Assembly (NCBI RefSeq): GCF_010668395.1
Contig: NZ_WUEY01000020.1
Location: 46,853-110,852 of the forward strand
Direction of reading: 5' to 3'
DNA length: 64,000 nt
Origin: Martinezella lusitana
GTDB lineage: Bacteria; Pseudomonadota; Alphaproteobacteria; Rhizobiales; Rhizobiaceae
Of the stretch, positions 58,812 to 64,000 are shown one piece after another. The position numbers and the translations under genes were made by a program. Numbering within the stretch: position 1 is the first letter of the stretch; every line of letters starts with the position of its first letter. The notes below the pieces were generated by a model. The model saw only the letters and a list, made by a program, of their open reading frames with translations, was not told where the DNA came from and ran no database searches.

Positions 58812-59906
58812 ATGGCATTTTCACGCAGAGAATTTTTGAGGAACGCGGCCCTCAGTGGTGCAGCGCTCGGGGGTGCCTTGAGTTCAGGCGGGTTCCTCAC
58901 GCCGGCGGTCGCGGCTACTCCGGTGAAAGAAACGCTATCCAAGCTGTCGGGCAAGACCATGACCGCGACATCGTGGGGCGGCTCCTTCCAGGATGCCCAG
59001 CGCAACGCCTGGTTTACACCATTTGCCAAGGAAGCCGGCATCACCGTCAACGAAGATACCGATCCCAGCGACGCGCGTATCGCGGCCATGGTGAAGAACA
59101 ATGCTGTCATCTGGGATGTCTGCGATGTCGGCCTGGAGCAAACGTTCTCCGCTGGCGAGGCCGGTTACCTGGCGCCGCTAGACTACAATGTCATTGACAC
59201 CGATGGCATCCCTTCGGCGTTCGTGACCAAATACGGCATTGGCAATATCGCTTGGGCAAGCGTCGTGGCCTATCGCACCGATGCGATCAAAGGTGATGTC
59301 CCCACTTCCGTTGTCGACTTATGGGACCTCAAGCGTTTTCCTGGCAAGCGCACTATGCGCGACTATCCACTCGATGCCATCCCTTGGGCTTTGCTCGCCG
59401 CGGGGGTTCCCAAAGACCAGATCTACCCTATTACTGACGAAAAGCTCGATACGGCGTTCAAGAAACTCGACGAAATAAAGAATGACACGATCTGGTGGTC
59501 GGCGGGCGCGCAGCCGGCGCAGTTGCTGTCGAGCAAGGAAGTAGCGATCGCCCATATCTGGAACGGTCGTGTTGGCACTTTGCTGGACGAGATGGTTCCC
59601 GTTGAGATGATCTGGAAAGACGCTCACCTGCTTGTCGACGCCTGGGCCATTCCCAACCATGCGCCGAACAATGATGTCGGGATGGCATTCGTCGCCTGGG
59701 CCTCGCAACCGGAGAACAATGCGCGGATCAGTGCCGAGATCGCTTACGGTCCGGTGAACAAGAAGGCGATCCCGCTCGCCTCCAAGAAGTACGAGAACTT
59801 GCTGCCGACGTCGCATTTCGATGAGATGCTGGTTTGCGACTACAATTGGTGGGGGCCGAATGTCGCTCGTATGCTTGAGCGCTGGCAAGAGTGGAAGACA
59901 ATGTAA
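58812..59906 (+). CDS. ABC importer substrate-binding protein (PotD-like, Tat signal)
   Basis: A 364-residue extracellular binding protein of the polyamine/spermidine type. The N-terminus has a twin-arginine motif SRREFLRNAALSGAAL and a cleavage-like region ending TPAVAATP, so Tat export is expected. The mature part contains TATSWGGSFQDAQRNAWFTP near residue 52 and VDAWAIPNHAPNNDVGMAFV near 275, typical for the PotD-like group. It lies 36 bp after the ATPase gene and is followed by a UUCG-capped hairpin and then the permeases. Confidence 0.92.
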   Translation: MAFSRREFLRNAALSGAALGGALSSGGFLTPAVAATPVKETLSKLSGKTMTATSWGGSFQDAQRNAWFTPFAKEAGITVNEDTDPSDARIAAMVKNNAVIWDVCDVGLEQTFSAGEAGYLAPLDYNVIDTDGIPSAFVTKYGIGNIAWASVVAYRTDAIKGDVPTSVVDLWDLKRFPGKRTMRDYPLDAIPWALLAAGVPKDQIYPITDEKLDTAFKKLDEIKNDTIWWSAGAQPAQLLSSKEVAIAHIWNGRVGTLLDEMVPVEMIWKDAHLLVDAWAIPNHAPNNDVGMAFVAWASQPENNARISAEIAYGPVNKKAIPLASKKYENLLPTSHFDEMLVCDYNWWGPNVARMLERWQEWKTM

Positions 59907-59920
59907 CCCATTGCGACCCA

Positions 59921-59938
59921 GGCCTTCTTCGGAAGGCC
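59921..59938 (+). promoter_or_regulatory. UUCG-tetraloop hairpin between binding-protein and permease genes
   Basis: GGCCTTC (59921-59927), loop TTCG, GAAGGCC (59932-59938): a 7-bp stem closed by the extra-stable C(UUCG)G tetraloop. It starts 14 bp after the stop codon of the binding-protein gene and lies 30 bp before the permease start. No long T-run follows, so partial termination or mRNA protection is more likely than full termination. Confidence 0.75.
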
Positions 59939-59967
59939 CCAATTCACACTTCAAGCGCGTGCACATC

Positions 59968-60858
59968 ATGGTTTCTTCGACAATGCACATCACCAACGAG
60001 CATCACTTCAAGCGTCTCGAACGTTCGGAGAAGTGGGTGCATTTCAATTTACTGCTTCCGTGCCTGCTGTTTCTCACGCTGTTTTTCTTCCTTCCAATAT
60101 CCATCTTTCTGCTACACAGTGTGTTCGATCCTTCCTTCACGCTGGAGCATTTTACCAAGGCGTTTTCGCGGCCTGTCTACATGGCGGTGCTGCTCAAGAC
60201 ACTGAAACTGTCCTTTGTAACGACCGTGGTGACGCTTGCTCTCGGATATCCGGTGGCTTTTGTGCTCACCTATCTGACCGGTCGCCTGAAGACGATTGTC
60301 TTCGTCCTGATCGTCATTCCGTTCTGGACGAACATTCTGGTACGGATGTTCGCCTGGATGGCTCTGCTCGGCAGCAATGGCGTGATCAACAGCAATCTGG
60401 TGGCGCTTGGCATTATCGATCAACCGCTTTCGCTTCTCTACAACTTCTTTGCCGTGGTTCTCGGGATGACGCACTACATGCTGCCGTTCATGATCCTGCC
60501 CTGTTATGCCACCATGGAGGCGATCCCTCGGAACCTGACAAATGCGGCGGCAAACCTGGGAGCGACGCCGTTTACAGCGTTTCGCAGGATTTTCTTTCCC
60601 TTGAGCCTTCCTGGCGCGGCCGCCGGTTGCCTGCTCGTGTTCATCCTGAGCCTCGGCTTTTACATCACACCGGCGCTCCTGGGTGGCCCGCAGGACACCA
60701 TGTTCGCCCAACTGATCGAGGTGCAGATCAACCAGACGTTGGATTGGGGGTTTGCTGCGGCACTCTCGACCATTCTCGTCGTCATCACTATGATTCTTTA
60801 TCTAGCCTACAACTGGATCCTCGACGTCGACAAGATTTACCGTGGGGAGGCAGCCTGA
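59968..60858 (+). CDS. ABC importer permease (PotB type)
   Basis: A 296-residue inner-membrane permease. Six membrane segments, the first being LLLPCLLFLTLFFFLPISIF near residue 30. The docking loop reads LTNAAANLGATPFTAFRRIF near 196, matching PotB/PotH. The start is uncertain: ATGs at 59968 and 59983 are in frame, neither with a clear ribosome-binding site, which fits reduced translation relative to the binding protein. The stop overlaps the next start as TGATG. Confidence 0.88.
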   Translation: MVSSTMHITNEHHFKRLERSEKWVHFNLLLPCLLFLTLFFFLPISIFLLHSVFDPSFTLEHFTKAFSRPVYMAVLLKTLKLSFVTTVVTLALGYPVAFVLTYLTGRLKTIVFVLIVIPFWTNILVRMFAWMALLGSNGVINSNLVALGIIDQPLSLLYNFFAVVLGMTHYMLPFMILPCYATMEAIPRNLTNAAANLGATPFTAFRRIFFPLSLPGAAAGCLLVFILSLGFYITPALLGGPQDTMFAQLIEVQINQTLDWGFAAALSTILVVITMILYLAYNWILDVDKIYRGEAA

Positions 60859-61673
60859 TGAACATGGAAGGGCGTCTCACTGTCGGAAAGCTTGCGCTGT
60901 TCGCGTTTACGGGTTTGATCCTCCTGTTCTTGATCATTCCAAACTTCATCGTAGTTCCGATCTCATTCAGCAATTCCTCGTTGCTCAGTTTTCCGCCTCA
61001 AGGTTTTTCGCTTCGTTGGTACGAAAGATATTGGGAGCTTCCCGGGTGGGTCAGCGCGACGGTCAACAGCTTCGTCGTTGGTATACTGACTGCGGTGTTG
61101 GCCACACTGATCGGAAGTATCACGGCCTACGCTCTGGTTCGCGGCAACGTGTTTGGAAAGCGCCTCATCGAGGCACTGCTCATGTTGCCGATCATCATCC
61201 CGTCCCTTGTGACTGCGATCGCGCTGTTCAACGTCATGGCGTACCTGAAGTTGGTTGGGACCCTTCCAGGCTTTGTAATTGGCCACACCGTCATTGCTGT
61301 GCCGTTCGCGATTACGATCATGTCGAATGCCTTGCGGGGAATTGATCCAGTTCTGGAACAGGCAGCGCGGAGCCTCGGCGCCAACCGGCTGACTGCGATA
61401 CGTCGGGTGACGCTGCCCGTCGCATTCCCCGCGGTAGTATCCTCCATGTTGTTCGCCTTCCTTATTTCGTTCGACGAGCTGCTGATCGCGCTGTTTATCT
61501 CGACACCTACCTTTTCCACTCTGCCGAAGAAGCTGTGGGAAGGAATCCGGTTCGAAATCGAACCGACCCTCGCAGCCGTCTCGACCTTGCTTGTCGTATT
61601 CAGTTTGCTGGTGCTCGCGCTGATCGGGCTCTTTCTGTCCAGGACAGGAAAGCGCGGAAAGGTTAGCCCGTAA
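60858..61673 (+). CDS. ABC importer permease (PotC type)
   Basis: A 271-residue inner-membrane permease. First membrane segment KLALFAFTGLILLFLIIPNF near residue 10; PotC-like block SFPPQGFSLRWYERYWELPG near 45; docking loop EQAARSLGANRLTAIRRVTL near 165. The ATG at 60858 overlaps the preceding stop and follows GGGGAGG; the longer open frame upstream is a shadow of the first permease. With the ATPase and binding protein it completes the importer. Confidence 0.92.
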   Translation: MNMEGRLTVGKLALFAFTGLILLFLIIPNFIVVPISFSNSSLLSFPPQGFSLRWYERYWELPGWVSATVNSFVVGILTAVLATLIGSITAYALVRGNVFGKRLIEALLMLPIIIPSLVTAIALFNVMAYLKLVGTLPGFVIGHTVIAVPFAITIMSNALRGIDPVLEQAARSLGANRLTAIRRVTLPVAFPAVVSSMLFAFLISFDELLIALFISTPTFSTLPKKLWEGIRFEIEPTLAAVSTLLVVFSLLVLALIGLFLSRTGKRGKVSP

Positions 61674-61787
61674 CGCTTCTTTAGCTCGCCGTTTCGACGC
61701 ATCGCGATCCAATGGCTTTCACCTCGGTCGCAAAACCAGGACCGGTGGAACCGCGCCAGTTTTTTACTTCTCTTCCAGGACCAGATC

Positions 61788-62945
61788 ATGACCAAAACAC
61801 CCATTTTTTCCCAGTCGGAGTTCGATCGACGCAGGGACGCGATCCAGCAAGAAATGCAGCGCCGCAACGTCAGCCTTGTGCTGCTGGACCAGCCGGAGAC
61901 TATCTTTCACTTCATCGGTTATGCGATGTCGGAAGGCTATCATCAGTTTTGCGCCGTTCCCGCGCGCGGCAACCCCCTAATGGTGTTGCGCTCCGTGGAC
62001 GAGGGCACCTGCAAGGAATTCTCTTACCTTCCGGACGAGAACATTGTCGGCTTCCAAGACTGGGAAAGCCCGACCGAGACCCTTTTGGCTGCGCTTCGAA
62101 AGAAGCGCCTCGACGTCAACAGCATCGGGATCGACAGGAATTCCTACAACCTCACCCTGCTTCGATTTGAGGCGCTCCAGGTTACGTTTGGCGAGGCCTC
62201 ATTCACGGATTTCTCAGATTTTCTGATCGCATTTAGATCCGAGAAATCGCCTGAGGAACTCGAGTTTTTGCAACGCTCGTCGACGATCGCCGACGACGCA
62301 ATCGCCGAACTGCTCAAGGAAATTCGATCAGGGTTCAGTGCGCGCGAGTGCGTGGCAATCGCTTCGAAACACACCATCCGCCTGGGCGGTGACCTTGGAA
62401 TTGTGGGCGTGGTCACCCGGGCGATCGACGATACCAAAATGCACGCGCTCGTAGACGATGTCCCGCTCGAAGAGGGCGCATTGCTCCACGTCGAGCTTAT
62501 TCCGCAGTTTCAGGGCTACTCATCGCGCATCATGCGTCCCGTATATTTTGGCGATGCGCCGGCCCATCTGAGCCAAACGGCAGACGATATCGTCAGCATC
62601 CAGGATCGGCAGTTTTCCGCCATGCGCCCCGGCGTCGAGGCGTGTGAAGTCGATGCGATCGTTAGGGACGGCATGCTGAAGGCTGGACTGAAGGACAGTT
62701 ACCGCAATATCTCAGGCTACAGCCTCGGCTATTATCAGCACTTCACCTGCCGCTCCAGCGACTTCTCCTACACGTTCCGTCCGAACGCCCGCTGGAGACT
62801 CCGCGAGAACATGGTGTTCCACATGTACACCGTAGGCAAGGGCCTGGCGTTCAGCGAGACCGTGGTGGTGACAAAGGAGGGTGGCAAGCGTCTCACGCAA
62901 ACACCGCGCCGGCTTCTATCCGTGCCGATGCGGAGGGCTCAATAA
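61788..62945 (+). CDS. M24-fold hydrolase, creatinase/ectoine-hydrolase-like
   Basis: A 385-residue pita-bread-fold protein with an N-terminal creatinase-type domain (about 1-140) and a C-terminal M24 domain. The usual metal ligands (D-x-G...S-D, H, E, E) are largely absent: the first pair reads LLHVELIPQFQGYSSRIMRP, the His block reads GYSLGYYQHFTCRSSDF and the Glu block VFHMYTVGKG, leaving only ETVVVTKEG. This is like metal-free creatinase and the ectoine hydrolase DoeA, which hydrolyse C-N bonds in small ring or amidino compounds rather than peptides. It lies downstream of a polyamine-type importer and directly (one base from stop to start) before the N-formylglutamate-amidohydrolase-like gene, so a small nitrogenous compound is the likely substrate. 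Confidence 0.82.
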   Translation: MTKTPIFSQSEFDRRRDAIQQEMQRRNVSLVLLDQPETIFHFIGYAMSEGYHQFCAVPARGNPLMVLRSVDEGTCKEFSYLPDENIVGFQDWESPTETLLAALRKKRLDVNSIGIDRNSYNLTLLRFEALQVTFGEASFTDFSDFLIAFRSEKSPEELEFLQRSSTIADDAIAELLKEIRSGFSARECVAIASKHTIRLGGDLGIVGVVTRAIDDTKMHALVDDVPLEEGALLHVELIPQFQGYSSRIMRPVYFGDAPAHLSQTADDIVSIQDRQFSAMRPGVEACEVDAIVRDGMLKAGLKDSYRNISGYSLGYYQHFTCRSSDFSYTFRPNARWRLRENMVFHMYTVGKGLAFSETVVVTKEGGKRLTQTPRRLLSVPMRRAQ

Positions 62946-63744
62946 ATGCACTCCGCGAGCGATCAGCTCGATGAGCCTTATGGTGTTTTTAACGCGAGTG
63001 GTGAAGGCGATGTCGTTTTGGTCTGTGAACATGCCAGCGCAACGATCCCGGTGGGATATGCAGATCTCTGCCTGCAGAACGAGGCTTTGTTGAGCCATAT
63101 CGCCTACGATCCGGGGGCGTTGGCACTCTCGATAAGCCTGGCGAATATATTTGACGCGACATTGTGCTACCGGCGCTATTCGAGATTACTTTATGATTGC
63201 AACCGCCCGCCGGAAAGCTCCGGCGCTATTCGTGACGAGAGCGAAACCTATGACATTCCCGGCAACCGTGATCTTTCCGCAAAAGAACGCGATCGGCGCG
63301 TGGAAGCTTTTTATCATCCCTTTCAGAAGGGACTTTCCGGCTTGCTCGATGCGCGCAAGCGGTCAGGGAGCCGGACAGTTCTGGTCACAGCCCACAGCTT
63401 CACGCCTGTCTATTTTGGCAAACAGCGCCTCGTCGAAGTTGGCATCCTCCACGGTGCCGATACACGGCTTGACGATGCAATGCTTGCTGAGGCCGAGAGG
63501 CTCAAAAGCCGTTTGTAACCCGTAGGAATGAACCCTACGGCCCCAAAAGATGGTGTCACGCACACGCTCGGGGAGCGGCATTCAAAATGCGCTTCTCAAC
63601 GTCATGATCGAGGTCCGCAATGATCTGTTACGAACGCAGAAGGAGATCGATGCGATGGCGGTCTATCTCGGAGAACTGATCTCAGCCGCGCTCACTCAGC
63701 AAGCCGGGCCCGACAACGCAAACCAGACGGAAGGTCGCTCATGA
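62946..63744 (+). pseudogene. Frameshifted N-formylglutamate amidohydrolase-like gene
   Basis: The first 190 codons (62946-63518) are a good N-formylglutamate amidohydrolase: VLVCEHASATIPVGYADL near residue 24, YDPGALALSISLANIFDAT near 57, RLLYDCNRPPESSGAI near 80, and VLVTAHSFTPVYFGKQR near 145. The frame then stops, but the family text goes on in other frames: FVTRRNEPYGPK (63512-63547, frame of 63512), DGVTHTLGERHS (63549-63584), then NALLNVMIEVRNDLL from about 63586 to the stop at 63744. At least three single-base indels lie within 75 bp, each in or next to a short homopolymer (TTT, AAAA, TT). The gene is either freshly broken or misread at these sites. The final stop overlaps the next gene as ATGA. 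Confidence 0.85.
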
Positions 63745-64000
63745 CCACTATACAATGCGTCTCCCCGGTGAACGGAGAGGTTTATGCTGAACGTCCGGCC
63801 TTGTCGCTGGATGCCGCCAGGGAAGTCGTTGCACGCGCCCGCAAGGCACAGAAGGATTGGGCCCGCCGCCCGCTGGAAGATCGTGTCCAACTCGTGCTGA
63901 AGGGCGTCGCCCGGCTCAACGAGATTGCCGATGTCGTCGTGCCGGAACTTGCCTGGCAGATGGGCCGGCCGATCAAGTATGGCGGCGAATATCGGGGCTT
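63741..64000 (+). CDS. Aldehyde dehydrogenase, N-terminal part (cut by window end)
   Basis: An open frame from ATG at 63741 to the window end gives 86 residues of an aldehyde dehydrogenase: TTIQCVSPVNGEVYAERPAL, then AREVVARARKAQKDWARRPL and ELAWQMGRPIKYGGEYRG. The catalytic Cys and Glu lie beyond the window. It overlaps the preceding broken gene by 4 bp (ATGA), so it belongs to the polyamine-type operon and would oxidise an aldehyde derived from the imported compound. The length cannot be judged. Confidence 0.85.
   Translation, partial: MTTIQCVSPVNGEVYAERPALSLDAAREVVARARKAQKDWARRPLEDRVQLVLKGVARLNEIADVVVPELAWQMGRPIKYGGEYRG

Noticed and set aside
63520..63540. Hairpin CCGTAGG-N7-CCTACGG after the first stop of the N-formylglutamate-amidohydrolase-like gene
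   Set aside because: It looks like a terminator, but the bases encode the conserved NEPYG segment in a neighbouring frame and no T-run follows, so it is most likely coding sequence.

Overview
The window reads as an accessory, catabolism-rich stretch of an alphaproteobacterial genome, most likely a Rhizobium/Agrobacterium/Ensifer-type member of the Hyphomicrobiales. The grounds are the style and density of ABC-importer operons (four complete ones), the GntR/LysR/RpiR/MocR regulators beside catabolic operons, the GMC and ureohydrolase families, the high GC, and remnants of mobile DNA between modules. No rRNA, tRNA, CRISPR array or core replication gene was seen, so a megaplasmid, chromid or chromosomal island are all possible.

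Layout. (A) 1-1871: a crotonase and a ureohydrolase on the plus strand. (B) 1954-19007, minus strand: one long, tightly packed operon reading from the sugar-binding protein at 19007 down to accC at 1954. It holds an ABC sugar importer, two tandem FGGY kinases, a HAD phosphatase, an SMP-30 lactonase, a transketolase split into two subunits, an SDR, a cupin, a GldA-like dehydrogenase, and a three-polypeptide biotin enzyme (pyruvate-type carboxyltransferase, BCCP, biotin carboxylase). A divergent MocR-type regulator (19163) and a PRISE-type reductase (20561) follow. (C) 21640-22810: a gene graveyard with a decayed flavin monooxygenase and an IS6-type transposase scrap. (D) 22896-32721, plus strand: class III aminotransferase, RpiR regulator, Dpp-type ABC importer with fused ATPases, and two adjacent ureohydrolases; probably uptake and hydrolysis of a guanidino compound followed by transamination of the amine product. 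(E) 33035-54854: a decayed SMP-30 gene, GMC/GntR, L-2-hydroxyglutarate oxidase, LysR, a 3-hydroxyisobutyrate-type dehydrogenase, an AA_synth protein, a Liv-type ABC importer with a LivM-LivG fusion, aldehyde dehydrogenase, an AttM/BlcC-like lactonase, a second GMC enzyme, Zn-alcohol dehydrogenase, an AEC carrier, LysR and a D-2-hydroxyglutarate-dehydrogenase-like flavo-Fe-S protein. This looks like a lactone/hydroxyacid catabolic locus that drains to 2-oxoglutarate. (F) 54855-57671: an IS1111-type (IS110 family) element with 12-bp inverted repeats, scraps of a serine recombinase and of an MDR dehydrogenase, and a cold-shock protein. (G) 57672-64000: a polyamine-type ABC importer, a creatinase/ectoine-hydrolase-like M24 protein, a frameshifted N-formylglutamate-amidohydrolase-like gene, and the start of an aldehyde dehydrogenase cut by the window end.

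The most novel parts are module B (a sugar or polyol pathway combining split transketolase, two FGGY kinases and a pyruvate-carboxylase-like trio under a MocR regulator whose PLP lysine is replaced by arginine) and module E (lactonase plus both 2-hydroxyglutarate oxidising systems). All four ABC operons carry a hairpin exactly between the binding-protein gene and the first permease gene. All functional calls are from reading motifs and context; no database search was run.
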